Below, in pieces: positions 54,201-62,743 of a DNA stretch of 64,000 bases. The notes under the pieces are model-generated. The model ran no database searches. It was not told the origin of the DNA and saw only the letters and a program-made list of their open reading frames with translations. This stretch comes from Streptomyces griseomycini (lineage in GTDB: Bacteria; Actinomycetota; Actinomycetes; Streptomycetales; Streptomycetaceae), in contig NZ_JACHJI010000007.1 in assembly GCF_014203535.1 (NCBI RefSeq), positions 62,001 to 126,000 on the forward strand. Reading direction: 5' to 3'. Both the position numbers and the translations under genes were made by a program. The number at the start of each line of letters is the position of its first letter. Within the stretch, counting starts at the first letter, position 1.

Positions 54201-54547
54201 CCGCCGCGTTCAAACTGCTCGGACTCGGCCCGGTGGTCGGCCAGCGCACCTGGGGCGGTGTGGTCGGCATGACCGGCCGGCACCGACTGGGCGACGGCAC
54301 GGTGATCACGGTGCCGATGAACGCGGCCTGGTTCGACGCGTACGGCTGGTCGGTGGAGAACAAGGGCGTCGAACCCGACCTGGAGGCGCTGCGCACCCCG
54401 CTGGACTGGGCCGAGGGCCGCTACGCCCAGCTCGACGACGCGGTCCGGCTGGCCGTCGAGCTGCTGGAGACCAACCCCCCGGCCACTCCCCCGACGTACC
54501 GCGACGTCCCCGACCGCTCCCGCCCGAAGCTGCCGCCGCGCGGTTGA
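51218..54547 (+). CDS. Tricorn protease
   Basis: A large cytosolic peptidase of 1109 residues that breaks down oligopeptides after the proteasome. N-terminal propellers (about residues 1-690) carry TolB-like blades (SPDGRHIAYTSWRS, TRDGRYLAFLSWRG); then come a PDZ part (about 790-870) and the C-terminal catalytic core with RGNAGGHISEL and the nucleophile Ser region EATSSDGDMI (about 1000). A family-typical start is VSYLRLPHL; the ATG at 51218 adds three residues, and GTG at 51227 is an alternative. A run of 11 C lies 40 bp upstream. Confidence 0.94.
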   Translation: MGRVSYLRLPHLNGDLLCFVAEDDLWLAPLDGPGRAWRLTVDRTKLGHPRFSPDGRHIAYTSWRSLDPEVHLVPVDGGPSTRLTYWGNSDTRVCGWAPPDGDGSAEILAVASYGEPFSHFTWAYKIACDGSPGRKLPWGPVTDIQVADLAGERRSLLLTGTPPHEPASWKRYRGGATGRLWLHGRRLLEGVDGHLHSPMFVGGRIAFLSDHEGVGNLYSCAYDGSDLRRHTDHDAFYARHAASDGTRVVYQCAGDLWIVEDLSPGSVPRRLDVRLGGPRAGRRRYQVPAAHHLDGISVDETGRASAVVVRGSLYWLTHRDGPARTLTDTPGVRVRLPEMLGASGRVAYVTDAEGEDAVEIASLPRASGQRPPRRLASGQVGRVLEMAADPDGERLAVAAHDGRLLLVDTDEEGDGGVTELIRSVNGPVRDLAFSPDGAWLAWSHPWIGRSLRQIKLARIAGTTEGARTVVDVTNGRFEDENPVFTRDGRYLAFLSWRGFDPVYDVHTGDLSFPLGCRPYLVPLSSATPSPFALNPEGRPAAGGLDPVESEDAEEGGEGGAVTIEAEGLESRVTPFPVTASKYSALHPVAGGGLVWLRWPISGALGETFANPNDVSGRPTLEYFNVSKAKKSELVDHLDFFSVSGDGTRLVVVDEGELRAAPSTEPGDSDSTVWIDARRILHEADPAAEWRQAYAEAGRLIRAYFWDPGMCGIDWDAVLEQYRPLVERVASPDEFADLLREVLGELGTSHAYVTAARRNEGPPHYQRRQGLLGANLVPREEGWTVKRILTGDSSDSRARSPLAGTGIREGAVLTHVDGRPVDPVAGPYPLLAGAGGTTTELTFRPPAARHRPSAEGPPGPSGSEGEGPPRRVAVVPLVDETPLRYQDWVAKRRSVVRELSDGRCGYLHIPDMGGSGWAQFNRDVRMEVSRPALIVDVRGNAGGHISELVVEKLTRTILGWDLTRDAQPVSYASNAPRGPVVALADEATSSDGDMITAAFKLLGLGPVVGQRTWGGVVGMTGRHRLGDGTVITVPMNAAWFDAYGWSVENKGVEPDLEALRTPLDWAEGRYAQLDDAVRLAVELLETNPPATPPTYRDVPDRSRPKLPPRG

Positions 54548-54562
54548 GGAACGGGGAACGCA

Positions 54563-54596
54563 GGAAGGGGCGCCCTTCGCCGGAGGCGCCCCTTCC
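54563..54596. terminator. Hairpin after the tricorn gene
   Basis: GGAAGGGGCGCC (54563-54574) pairs perfectly with GGCGCCCCTTCC (54585-54596); it serves both convergent genes. Confidence 0.82.
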
Positions 54597-54622
54597 GCGT
54601 CACGCCGCTTCAGCGCAGGACG

Positions 54623-54802
54623 TCAGGCGTCGTAGTCCTGGTCGAAGCGGTCCTCGGACTCCCGCTGGCGCTGCGGGTTGTCCATGTCCTCGTCCTGACG
54701 GCGGCCGCGGTTCTGCATGTGCTCCCTGCCCTGCTGAGCACGCTGCTTGGCCTGCTGCTGGAGCCGCTCGGACTTCTCCTGGAACTGGTCCTTCATACCC
54801 AT
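54623..54802 (-). CDS. Small, very hydrophilic protein
   Basis: A 59-residue peptide rich in Gln, Asp, Glu and Arg (FQEKSERLQQQAKQ, then QNRGRRQDEDMDNPQR), with no membrane segment. It is similar in style to stress or phosphorylated small proteins of Streptomyces, but no function is known. A GGGAG ribosome binding site lies 10 nt before the ATG at 54802. The 75-bp gap to the SDR gene is unremarkable. Confidence 0.75.
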   Translation of the reverse strand: MGMKDQFQEKSERLQQQAKQRAQQGREHMQNRGRRQDEDMDNPQRQRESEDRFDQDYDA

Positions 54803-54877
54803 GTGGGTTCACTCCCGTGTGGGGTGGGGGAACTTGCCCGACCAGATTCACACGGCCCGTCACCCTGCGCATGTCGA

Positions 54878-55762
54878 TCACTCACGCAGCGTAGTGCGGT
54901 GCTGCTCATCGGCGTTGCCGCCGGCTCCGACCAGTCCCGTGCGGATGCCGGAGAGCCGGTCCGCGAACCGCCGCACCTCCCGCTGCCCCACCGTCCCGAT
55001 CAGGCCCGGCAGATACCCGCGCACGCCCTGCATCCCGCGCAGCCACCACTGCCCGTACACATGGCTCGCCCGCCGCTCGATCCCGTCCACGATCCGGTCC
55101 ACGGCGGGCCCCAGCGGGTAGGTCTTGTTGGCCGGCCACGGCAGCCGCTGCCTCAACTCCCGCATCACGTCGTCCTGATCGGCCCCGCGCACCATGTCGG
55201 TGTCGGTCCACGACAGGTACCCGACGCCGACCCGCACGCCCCGGTACCCGACCTCGGCCCGCAGGCTGTGCGCGTACGCCTCCACACCGGACTTGGACGC
55301 GCAGTACGCGGTCATCATCGGCGCCGGGGTGATGGCGGCGAGCGAGGCGATCTGGAGCAGGTAGCCGCGGCTCTCGGCGAGCAGCGGCAGGAACGCCCGC
55401 GCGGTGACCGCCGATCCGATCAGGTTGACCTCGATCACCCGCCGCCAGGACTCCGGGTCGGAGTCGACGAACGGACCGCCCGTCGCCACACCGGCGTTGG
55501 CGACCACGATGTCGACCCGGCCGAACCGCTCCTTCACCTCCCGCGCGACCCCGGCCATCGCCTCGTGGTCGGTGACGTCGGCGTGCCAGTGGTCGCTGTC
55601 GCCGTGCAGCCGCGCGGAGACCTCCTTCAGCGCGTCCGGCTCCAGCCCGACCAGCGCCACCCTCGCCCCGCGCGCGGAGAGCTTGCGGGCCAGCAACTCC
55701 CCCACCCCGCGCGCCGCTCCGGTGACGACGGCGACCTGTCCTTCGAGACTGACCCTGCTCAT
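54878..55762 (-). CDS. Short-chain dehydrogenase/reductase
   Basis: A 294-residue SDR oxidoreductase with the NAD(P) motif TGAARGVGELLA (about residue 15), NAG in VVANAGVA (about 88) and the catalytic Tyr-x-x-x-Lys in YCASKSGVEAYAH (about 153). The ATG at 55762 overlaps the hydrolase stop (ATGA). As the last gene of the monooxygenase operon it could oxidise an alcohol to the ketone substrate, or process the product. Confidence 0.92.
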   Translation of the reverse strand: MSRVSLEGQVAVVTGAARGVGELLARKLSARGARVALVGLEPDALKEVSARLHGDSDHWHADVTDHEAMAGVAREVKERFGRVDIVVANAGVATGGPFVDSDPESWRRVIEVNLIGSAVTARAFLPLLAESRGYLLQIASLAAITPAPMMTAYCASKSGVEAYAHSLRAEVGYRGVRVGVGYLSWTDTDMVRGADQDDVMRELRQRLPWPANKTYPLGPAVDRIVDGIERRASHVYGQWWLRGMQGVRGYLPGLIGTVGQREVRRFADRLSGIRTGLVGAGGNADEQHRTTLRE

Positions 55763-56700
55763 GCGCTCTCCTCGGCGGGCACGACGTGGTGGTGGGGGAT
55801 GGTCACGTGGGCGGCGACGAGCGCCCGGATCTTCCCGGTGACCAGGTCGGGCGCCTCGACGGGGGTCATGTGCCCGATGCCGGGGAGCTCCGTGACGCCG
55901 AGGCAGTGGGGCAGTGCGGCGGCCAGCGACCGCGCGTGCACCGGCGGGGTGAGCCGGTCCGCGGCGCCGACGACGATCTCGGCCGGCACCCTCAACTCCC
56001 TCACCCCGTGGTCGAGGTCCAGCAGGTCGAGGACGTGCGACCAGGCGTGCCGCACCGTGCGCGGGCAGGCGTGCACGATGCGGGCGCACGCCTCGACCAT
56101 CTCCGGGCTCGAAGCGGGGCCCATCGTCCCGTACTTGAGGATCCGGCGGGCGAGCGGCGTGACCGGTCCGAGCGGGGCCCGGGAGCCGAGGATGCGCCGG
56201 GTGAGCCAGGTCCGCGCCCGGCCCTCGCGGATCGGCACCACCGTCGACTCGGCGACCAGCCGCGAACTGCCCGTGCTGCACAGCAGGACGGCCGCCGCGT
56301 GCGCGCGGAACGCGGGCCGGGAGGAGGCGGCCATCACCGTCATCCCGCCCATGGAGTGCCCGGCGATCACCGCCCGTTCGCCCGGTGCGAGGGTGGCGCC
56401 CAGCACGGCCTCCAGGTCGTCGGCGAGCTCGTCCGTGCCGCAGGCGGGGCCCGCGGGGGTGCGTCCGTGGCCGCGCTGGTCGTAGGCGATGACCCGGTGG
56501 TCGGCGGCCAGGTCCCGGATCTGCGCCGCCCAGAAGGCGGTCGAGCAGGTCCAGCCGTGGGCGAGGACGACCGCGGGCGCCCGCTCGGGTCCGTGCACCT
56601 CGACGTGCAGCCGGGAGCCGTCGGCGGAGACGGCGGTCAGCTCGCGGGGGGCGGCGGGCGGGGCGTACGGCCCCGAGGCCACGTGCGTCAGCCGGCTCAC
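55759..56700 (-). CDS. Alpha/beta-fold hydrolase
   Basis: A 313-residue hydrolase with the oxyanion region LAHGWTCSTAFW (about residue 45), the nucleophile elbow GHSMGGMT (about 113) and the catalytic His in GIGHMTPVEAP (about 285). Coupled to both neighbours by GTGA and ATGA overlaps. Next to a Baeyer-Villiger-type enzyme, it probably opens the ester or lactone formed by that enzyme. Confidence 0.91.
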   Translation of the reverse strand: MSRLTHVASGPYAPPAAPRELTAVSADGSRLHVEVHGPERAPAVVLAHGWTCSTAFWAAQIRDLAADHRVIAYDQRGHGRTPAGPACGTDELADDLEAVLGATLAPGERAVIAGHSMGGMTVMAASSRPAFRAHAAAVLLCSTGSSRLVAESTVVPIREGRARTWLTRRILGSRAPLGPVTPLARRILKYGTMGPASSPEMVEACARIVHACPRTVRHAWSHVLDLLDLDHGVRELRVPAEIVVGAADRLTPPVHARSLAAALPHCLGVTELPGIGHMTPVEAPDLVTGKIRALVAAHVTIPHHHVVPAEESA

Positions 56701-58238
56701 GCGGTCACCCCGGCGTCGTCCCGGGTGACGGCGGTCTTCTGCGCGGGTGCCCGCAGAACGGTGTACTCGGCCAGGTCCACGTGCCGGGTGGCCCGCCGGA
56801 ACTCGGTCGTCGTGCCCGGCCAGATGGTGGTGTTGCGCCCGTTCGCGTCCAGGTACCAGCTGGTGCAGCCGCCGGTGTTCCACACCGTGCGCTTCATCCG
56901 CTGCTGCACCCGGTGGTTCCAGGCGCGCACCGCGCTGGGCCGGGCGTCGAGGGCGACCCGGCCGCCCAGGACGTCGAGCTGACGGAGGTAGTCGGCCATG
57001 TAGTTCAGCTGGGACTCGATCATGAGGATCATGGAGGAGTTCCCGAGGCCGGTGTTGGGCCCGATGATCGTCATCCAGTTGGGGAACCCGGCGGCCGAGG
57101 CGCCGCGCAGCGCCTGCATCCCGCCGGCCCAGGTCTCGGCGAGGGTCCTGCCCTCCGCGCCGACGACCCGCTCGGCGATGGGCATGTCGGTGACGTGGAA
57201 CCCGGTGCCGAACACGATCGCGTCGACCTCGGCCTCGGTGCCGTCGGCGGCGACGACGGTCGACCCGCGCACCTCGCTCAGCCCGCTCGCGACGACGTCG
57301 ACGTTGGGCTGCGCGAGCGCCGGGTAGTAGGTGCTCGACAGCAGGATCCGCTTGCAGCCGATGCGGTAGTCCGGGGTGAGTTTGGCGCGCAGGGCCGGGT
57401 CCTTGACGGCACGGGCCATGTTGCGCTTGGCCAGCCGCTCGACCAGGCCGAGTTCGTTCGGGTGCTTGGTGAACGCCTGGACCTGCAGCTCCCGTACGCC
57501 CCAGAGCAGTCCGCGGCGCATCCGGGTGGTGAAGGGCAGCGCCCGGTGCACGGCGCGCTCGGCGCCGCCGATGGCGCGGTCGACGCGGGGCAGGACCCAG
57601 GCGGGGGTGCGCTGGAGCAGGGTGAGCCGGGAGACGAGCGGCTGGATCGACGGCACGATCTGGATCGCCGAGGCGCCCGTGCCGACCATGGCGACCCGCT
57701 TGCCGCGCAGGTCGTAGTCGTGGTCCCAGCGGGCGGAGTGGAAGACCTTGCCGGGGAAGGTGTCGAGTCCCGGGACGTCGGGGATCTTCGGGTCGGACAG
57801 CGGCCCGGTGGCGGACACGACCACGTCCGCGCTGAGGCTGCCGCTGCTGGTCTCGATGTCCCAGCGCAGCCGCTCGGCGTCCCACGCCATCCGCTTCACC
57901 TCCGAGTCGAAGCGGATGTGCGGCCGCAGCCCGAAGACGTCGGTGACGTGCTCCAGGTAGGCGCGAATGTGCTCCTGCCCGGAGAAGGAGCGCGGCCAGT
58001 CGGGATTGGGCGCGAAGGAGAACGAGTACAGGTGGGACGGCACGTCGCACGCGCAGCCGGGGTAGCTGTTGTCCCGCCAGGTGCCGCCGACGCTGCCCGC
58101 CCGCTCCAGGACGACGAAGTCGGTGATCCCCTCGCGCCGCAGCCGCACGGCGGCCCCGAGCCCGCCGAACCCGGACCCGACCACCGCCACCCGTACATGC
58201 TCGTGTTCGTTCTCGTGCCCGTGCCCGTGCTCGGCCAT
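56697..58238 (-). CDS. FAD-dependent Baeyer-Villiger-type monooxygenase
   Basis: A 513-residue flavoprotein that would insert oxygen into ketones using NADPH. FAD motif VVGSGFGGLGAA (about residue 20) and NADPH motif VGTGASAIQ (about 190) flank the fingerprint-like region RSARWDHD (FHSARWDHDYD, about 170). ATG at 58238 is chosen because GGAGG lies 7 nt upstream; the open frame extends six codons more. First gene of the operon with hydrolase and SDR; a MerR regulator gene is divergent. Confidence 0.92.
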   Translation of the reverse strand: MAEHGHGHENEHEHVRVAVVGSGFGGLGAAVRLRREGITDFVVLERAGSVGGTWRDNSYPGCACDVPSHLYSFSFAPNPDWPRSFSGQEHIRAYLEHVTDVFGLRPHIRFDSEVKRMAWDAERLRWDIETSSGSLSADVVVSATGPLSDPKIPDVPGLDTFPGKVFHSARWDHDYDLRGKRVAMVGTGASAIQIVPSIQPLVSRLTLLQRTPAWVLPRVDRAIGGAERAVHRALPFTTRMRRGLLWGVRELQVQAFTKHPNELGLVERLAKRNMARAVKDPALRAKLTPDYRIGCKRILLSSTYYPALAQPNVDVVASGLSEVRGSTVVAADGTEAEVDAIVFGTGFHVTDMPIAERVVGAEGRTLAETWAGGMQALRGASAAGFPNWMTIIGPNTGLGNSSMILMIESQLNYMADYLRQLDVLGGRVALDARPSAVRAWNHRVQQRMKRTVWNTGGCTSWYLDANGRNTTIWPGTTTEFRRATRHVDLAEYTVLRAPAQKTAVTRDDAGVTA

Positions 58239-58358
58239 CCCGAAGCCTCCACGCATCGCTCAGAACTCCGCCAGTGAACACTGGCGCAATGGGGAGGGTA
58301 GAGCAGGCCCGTACTGATGGGTAGGGGGCGTGCGAGGAAAGTTACCGCCGGTACGCCC

Positions 58359-58373
58359 TAGGCTGCTGCTGTG
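58359..58373 (+). promoter_or_regulatory. -10 element for a leaderless MerR transcript
   Basis: TAGGCT (58359-58364) lies 6 nt before the GTG at 58371; no ribosome binding site. Confidence 0.45.
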
Positions 58374-59036
58374 GCAGCGGACAACGAAGGACCCGGTGAG
58401 CGGCGCGAGTACCGCATGGAGGAGCTGGCCCGACTGGCCGGCATCACGGTGCGCACCCTGCGCTTCTACCGCGAGCGCAAGCTGATCCCGCCGCCCCGCC
58501 GCGAGGGCCGCATCGCCTGGTACGACGACCACCACCTGGCCCGCCTGCGCACGATCACGGCGCTGCTGGAGCGCGGCCACACCCTCAGCGGCATAGCGGA
58601 ACTCGCCGAGGCCTTCGACCACGGCCGCGACGTCGGCGACCTCCTCGGCATGGAGGTCCCCACCGAGGAGACCCCCGTCCGCCTGACCCCCGAGGAACTC
58701 GCCGACCACTTCGCCGGGGAGGTCACGCCCGAGAACCTCGCCGCCGCCCTGGACCTCGGCTACCTCGGCGTCGACGGCGAGGAGATCGTCCACATCAGCC
58801 GCCGCCTGCTGGACGTGTCGTCCGCCCTGGTCCGCGAGGGCATCCCGCTCGCGGAGGTGCTCCGCGCCGGCCGGGAGGCCCGCGCCCACGCCGACGCCCT
58901 GGCCGACCTCTTCGCCGGCCTGATCCTCCGCCACGCCCCCGAGGAAGCCCTCCACCGCCTGCGCCCCCTGGCCCGCAGCGTGGTCGACGCGGAGCTGTCC
59001 CTGGCCCTGGACCGGCGGCTGCACAAGAAGGAGTGA
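58371..59036 (+). CDS. MerR-family transcriptional regulator
   Basis: A 221-residue regulator with a MerR HTH (REYRMEELARLAGITVRTLRFY region, about residues 12-35) and wing (GRIAWYDDHHLARLRTI), then a coiled coil and a helical C-terminal domain (about 95-215). No metal-binding cysteines are seen, so it probably responds to an organic compound. Divergent from the monooxygenase operon, which it likely controls. Confidence 0.9.
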   Translation: MAADNEGPGERREYRMEELARLAGITVRTLRFYRERKLIPPPRREGRIAWYDDHHLARLRTITALLERGHTLSGIAELAEAFDHGRDVGDLLGMEVPTEETPVRLTPEELADHFAGEVTPENLAAALDLGYLGVDGEEIVHISRRLLDVSSALVREGIPLAEVLRAGREARAHADALADLFAGLILRHAPEEALHRLRPLARSVVDAELSLALDRRLHKKE

Positions 59037-59071
59037 CCGGCGTCAAGGGCACGGACGGACCCCGCCGCCGG

Positions 59072-59578
59072 TCAGGCGTCGGCGAGCTCCGCCTGCCACA
59101 GGGGGCTGGCGAAGTAGTGGTTGTCGTACCGCTCGGAACTGGCCTTGATGTCCTCGACGGTGGCCTCCCCCCGGTACACGCGCTCCAGCAGACGGTAGTA
59201 GTCGAAGCGGTCCATACCGGGGGTGAAGGCGACCAGCACGTCGGCCTCCTCGCCGGGGGCCGGGGCGAAGGCGTGCGGCAACCGCGGCGGCACCGTCACG
59301 AAGTCGCCCGCCCCCAGGGTGACGATCCGGTCGCCCAGCAGCACGCGCAGGCTGCCGCCGAGCACGAAGAACATCTCGGTCGCCCTGGTGTGGAAGTGGG
59401 CGGGGGCGCCCGGGGAACCCTTGCGCAGGGTGGCCCGGTTGGCCGTCAGCGCCCCCTGGGTCCGGTCGGAGTCGGCGAGCAGGGTGATGAGGCTGGCGGC
59501 CCCGTCCTGCAGCGTCTCGGCGGAGTCGGCACGGACGAGGACGGGACGGGCGGACGCGTTCACGGGGTTCTCGGACAC
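59072..59578 (-). CDS. Cupin-domain protein
   Basis: A 168-residue single-domain cupin. The metal-binding motifs are PAHFHTRATEMFFVLGG (about residue 62) and PRLPHAFAPAP (about 98). The C-terminus has a helical part (MDRFDYYRLLERVYRG). GTG at 59578 follows GGAG (complement). Divergent from the MocR regulator gene, which may control it. The substrate is unknown; quercetinase-like oxygenases look similar. Confidence 0.85.
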   Translation of the reverse strand: MSENPVNASARPVLVRADSAETLQDGAASLITLLADSDRTQGALTANRATLRKGSPGAPAHFHTRATEMFFVLGGSLRVLLGDRIVTLGAGDFVTVPPRLPHAFAPAPGEEADVLVAFTPGMDRFDYYRLLERVYRGEATVEDIKASSERYDNHYFASPLWQAELADA

Positions 59579-59735
59579 GGGTTCTCCTCGGGCGTGGTCG
59601 GGGCGGTGCGACGGCGAGGAACGGACCCGCACGGGCCCTTCCGGGCCGCCACCGGCCCCCGGCGCCGCGCCGGGGTCCCGTTCCTCATGACCACCACGCT
59701 AGGCCTCGCAAAGACCGCGCGTAGGGTGCATTTCC

Positions 59736-61178
59736 ATGACGGATTCATGGGTCAATCCGGCCGGGCGCACCGGCAGCGACCTCCATCTGGACCTGAACCT
59801 GGACCCGGCCGGAGGCGGCAGCCGCCGCGCCGTGCTCGGCCGTGCGCTGCGCGAGGCGATCAGGGAGGGACGGCTGGCACCGGGCACCCGGCTCCCTCCC
59901 TACCGGTCGCTCGCCGCCGACCTCGGACTGGCCCGCAACACCGTCGCCGAGACCTACGCCGAACTCGTCGCCGAGGGCTGGCTGGTCGCCCGTCAGGGGT
60001 CGGGGACCCGGGTGGCGCCCAGAGCGAGGCCGGCCGCGTCCCCACGCGTGCCCAAACCCGTGCCGACCCGTCCGGAGCCGCCCGCCCACGACCTGCGGCA
60101 GGGCCTGCCGGACGTCTCCTCCTTCCCCCGTACGGCCTGGCTGGCCGCCGCACGGCGGGCGCTGAACGCGGCGCCCCACGAGGCGTTCGGGCCCGGTGAT
60201 CCCCGCGGGCGGCCCGAACTGCGGCGCGCCCTCGCCGGATACCTGTCCCGCGTGCGGGGCGTACGCGCCAGCCCCGAGACGATCGTCGTGTGCTCCGGCT
60301 TCGCGCACGCCCTGCGCCTGCTCTTCGGCGGGAAGGTGCTGCGCGGCCCCCTGGCCGTGGAGTCCTACGGACTGCCGTTCCACCGGTCGGTCCTGGAGGC
60401 GGCACGGGTACGGACCGTGCCCCTGACGCTGGACGGACACGGCGCGCGCACCGCTGAGCTGCCCACGCTGAAGGGAGTGCGGGCGGCCCTGCTCACCCCC
60501 GCCCACCAGTTCCCCACGGGAGGACCGCTCCACCCCGAGCGACGGGCCGCCGCGGTGGACTGGGCGCGCGCGGGCGGGGGCGTGCTGCTGGAGGACGACT
60601 ACGACGGGGAGTTCCGTTACGACCGGGAGCCGGTGGGCGCCGTCCAGGGACTCGACCCGCAGCACGTCGTGTACCTGGGCTCGCTCAGCAAGAGCCTCTC
60701 CCCCGCGCTGAGGCTGGGCTGGATGGTGCTGCCGGACCACCTGGTGGAGCCCGTGCTGCGCGTCAAGGGCGAGCGCGAGGCGTGGGCCGGGGTCACGGAC
60801 CAGCTGACCCTCGCCGATCTCATCGAGTCGGGCCACTACGACCGCCACATCCGCCGGACCCGGCAGCGTTACCGGGACCGGAGGGACCGTCTGGTCGAGC
60901 TCCTCGCCCGCCGGGCACCGCACATCGCGCCCACGGGCATCGCCGCCGGGCTGCACGCGGTGCTGGACCTGCCGCCCGGCACCGAACGGTCGGTGGTCAA
61001 GGCCGCGGCCTGGCAGCGCATCGCCGTGGACGGGCTCGCCGGTTTCCGGCACCCGGACGCCACCATGCCCGCCCGCGACGGCCTGGTCGTCGGCTACGCC
61101 GCACCCCCCGACCACGGTTTCGGAGCGGCGCTCGACGCCCTCTGCCGCATTCTGCCTCCCCCGCCCGACGGGAGCTGA
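59736..61178 (+). CDS. MocR-type regulator (GntR HTH fused to aminotransferase domain)
   Basis: A 480-residue fusion: winged helix at residues 25-95 (LREAIREGRLAPGTRLPPYR, ARNTVAETYAEL) and a PLP fold type I domain (about 120-470). The PLP Lys is in SLSKSLSPALRLGW (about 312), with DDYDGEFRYD (about 287) as the conserved Asp/Tyr block. Such proteins sense PLP-linked amino compounds. It is divergent from the cupin gene. No ribosome binding site is obvious at the ATG. Confidence 0.92.
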   Translation: MTDSWVNPAGRTGSDLHLDLNLDPAGGGSRRAVLGRALREAIREGRLAPGTRLPPYRSLAADLGLARNTVAETYAELVAEGWLVARQGSGTRVAPRARPAASPRVPKPVPTRPEPPAHDLRQGLPDVSSFPRTAWLAAARRALNAAPHEAFGPGDPRGRPELRRALAGYLSRVRGVRASPETIVVCSGFAHALRLLFGGKVLRGPLAVESYGLPFHRSVLEAARVRTVPLTLDGHGARTAELPTLKGVRAALLTPAHQFPTGGPLHPERRAAAVDWARAGGGVLLEDDYDGEFRYDREPVGAVQGLDPQHVVYLGSLSKSLSPALRLGWMVLPDHLVEPVLRVKGEREAWAGVTDQLTLADLIESGHYDRHIRRTRQRYRDRRDRLVELLARRAPHIAPTGIAAGLHAVLDLPPGTERSVVKAAAWQRIAVDGLAGFRHPDATMPARDGLVVGYAAPPDHGFGAALDALCRILPPPPDGS

Positions 61179-61249
61179 CGGCTACGGCCGCCCCGGCACC
61201 CCGGGACGGCCGGACGAGGCGCCGGGACCACTCGGTGGCCCACCGATGC

Positions 61250-61744
61250 TCATCGGCGGCCTCCCCGCCGTCCGGTGCCCGGCACCCTGGACGTGCTCAG
61301 GGCGATGCGGTTCCAGATGTTGGTCGTGAGGATCAGCGCGAGCAGGTGGGCCAGTTCGTCCTCGGTGAAGTGTGCGGCCGCACGGCGGTAGACCGCGTCG
61401 GGCACCCCGGCGTCGGAGACGAGGGTGACCGCTTCGGCGAGTTCGAGTGCGGCCCGCTCGGGCTCCGTGAAGAAGTTCTCCGCTCCCCGCCACACGGAGA
61501 CCATGTGCAGCCGCTCCTCGCTCTCCCCCGCCCTGCGGGCGTCCGAGGTGTGCAGGTGCAGGCAGTACGCACAGCCGTTGAGCTGCGAGGACCGGATCTG
61601 GACCAGTTCGACGAGCGCCGGGTCCAAGCCCTCGCGGGCCGCCGCGTCGAAGGAGATGAGTGCCCTGAACGCCTTCGGCACCGCCTGGGCGAAGTCGATG
61701 CGGGCGCTGTCGGTGACGGTGCTGTCGGTGCTCTCGTTCGTCAT
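61250..61744 (-). CDS. Carboxymuconolactone decarboxylase/AhpD-like protein
   Basis: A 164-residue AhpD-fold protein with the redox motif NGCAYCLHLHTSDAR (Cys-x-x-Cys, His; about residue 55). It probably acts as a peroxidase-type reductase. ATG at 61744 is chosen; a GTG two codons upstream is also possible. The last 15 residues are basic (VPGTGRRGGRR). A single gene, with 56 bp to the exonuclease gene stop. Confidence 0.88.
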   Translation of the reverse strand: MTNESTDSTVTDSARIDFAQAVPKAFRALISFDAAAREGLDPALVELVQIRSSQLNGCAYCLHLHTSDARRAGESEERLHMVSVWRGAENFFTEPERAALELAEAVTLVSDAGVPDAVYRRAAAHFTEDELAHLLALILTTNIWNRIALSTSRVPGTGRRGGRR

Positions 61745-61800
61745 GCTCACGACGCTACGGTCGCGGGAGACCCCCGACGGAGTTCATTCCGGCGCCCGGA

Positions 61801-62652
61801 TCACGGGTCAATCCGGCCGGCGCCCGCAGCGGTTCGTCCGCCGTGGGGCGCCTGCCCGAAGACCACCGTCACCGGCGCGTGGTCCGACCAGCGCTCGGCG
61901 TGCGCGGCCGCCCGCTCCACGTACGCCTTCACCGCGCGGTCCGCGAGCCCCGGGGTGGCCATCTGGTAGTCGATCCGCCAGCCGGTGTCGTTGTCGAAGG
62001 CCCGCCCCCGGTACGACCACCAGCTGTACGGCCCGTCGACGTCCGGGTGCAGCTTCCGCACCACGTCGACGTACCCGCCGTCGGCCGGGTCGAGGACACG
62101 GGACAGCCACTCCCGCTCCTCCGGCAGGAAGCCCGAACTCTTGGTGTTGCCGCGCCAGTTCTTCAGGTCGGCCTTCTCGTGGGCGATGTTCCAGTCACCG
62201 CACACCACGACCTCCCGCCCCTCCGCGGCGGCCCGCTCCCGCAGCTCCTTGAGGTACGCCAGGAACTCGCCCATGAAGCGCACCTTCTCGTCCTGCCGCT
62301 CCGTGCCGACCTCGCCGGAGGGCAGGTACAGGGACGCGACGGTGACGCCGGGCAGGTCCGCCTCCACGTACCGTCCGCTGCCGTCGAACTCGGCCGAGCC
62401 GAAGCCGATCCGGACCCGGTCGGGTTCGCGCCGGGTGTAGAGCGACACCCCCGCGCGCCCCTTCGCGGCGGCGGGCGCGTGGACCACGTGCCACCCCTCG
62501 GGCTCCCGCACCGGCTCGGGCAGCTGCTGCGGCTCCGCCCGCACCTCCTGCAGGCACAGCACATCGGCGGAGGTCTGCGCCAGCCACTCCACGAAGCCCT
62601 TCTTCGCGGCGGCACGCAGTCCATTGACGTTGACGGAGGTCACAGTGAGCAC
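61801..62652 (-). CDS. xth: Exonuclease III / AP endonuclease
   Basis: A 283-residue DNA repair nuclease of the ExoIII/APE family. Motifs: SVNVNGLRAA (Asn ligand, about residue 8), LCLQEVRA (Glu, about 33), VVVCGDWNIAH (Asp, Asn; about 150) and WSDHAPVTV (Asp-His, about 258). GTG at 62652 lies 6 nt after a -10 element with a matching -35, so it is probably leaderless. Confidence 0.94.
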   Translation of the reverse strand: MLTVTSVNVNGLRAAAKKGFVEWLAQTSADVLCLQEVRAEPQQLPEPVREPEGWHVVHAPAAAKGRAGVSLYTRREPDRVRIGFGSAEFDGSGRYVEADLPGVTVASLYLPSGEVGTERQDEKVRFMGEFLAYLKELRERAAAEGREVVVCGDWNIAHEKADLKNWRGNTKSSGFLPEEREWLSRVLDPADGGYVDVVRKLHPDVDGPYSWWSYRGRAFDNDTGWRIDYQMATPGLADRAVKAYVERAAAHAERWSDHAPVTVVFGQAPHGGRTAAGAGRIDP

Positions 62653-62743
62653 CAGGGCACGATACCGGCACACTGGACAAGGTCCAATTCCGGACCGATA
62701 TCACGCTCCCGATCACCCCCGGATTTGATTTACCGTGCTCAGC
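62653..62743. promoter_or_regulatory. Divergent promoters of xth and the GNAT gene
   Basis: For xth (reverse): TTGGAC (complement of 62682-62687), 17-nt spacer, TATCGT (complement of 62659-62664), 6 nt to the GTG. For the GNAT gene: TACCGT (62731-62736), 7 nt to the ATG at 62744. Both lack ribosome binding sites. Confidence 0.6.
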
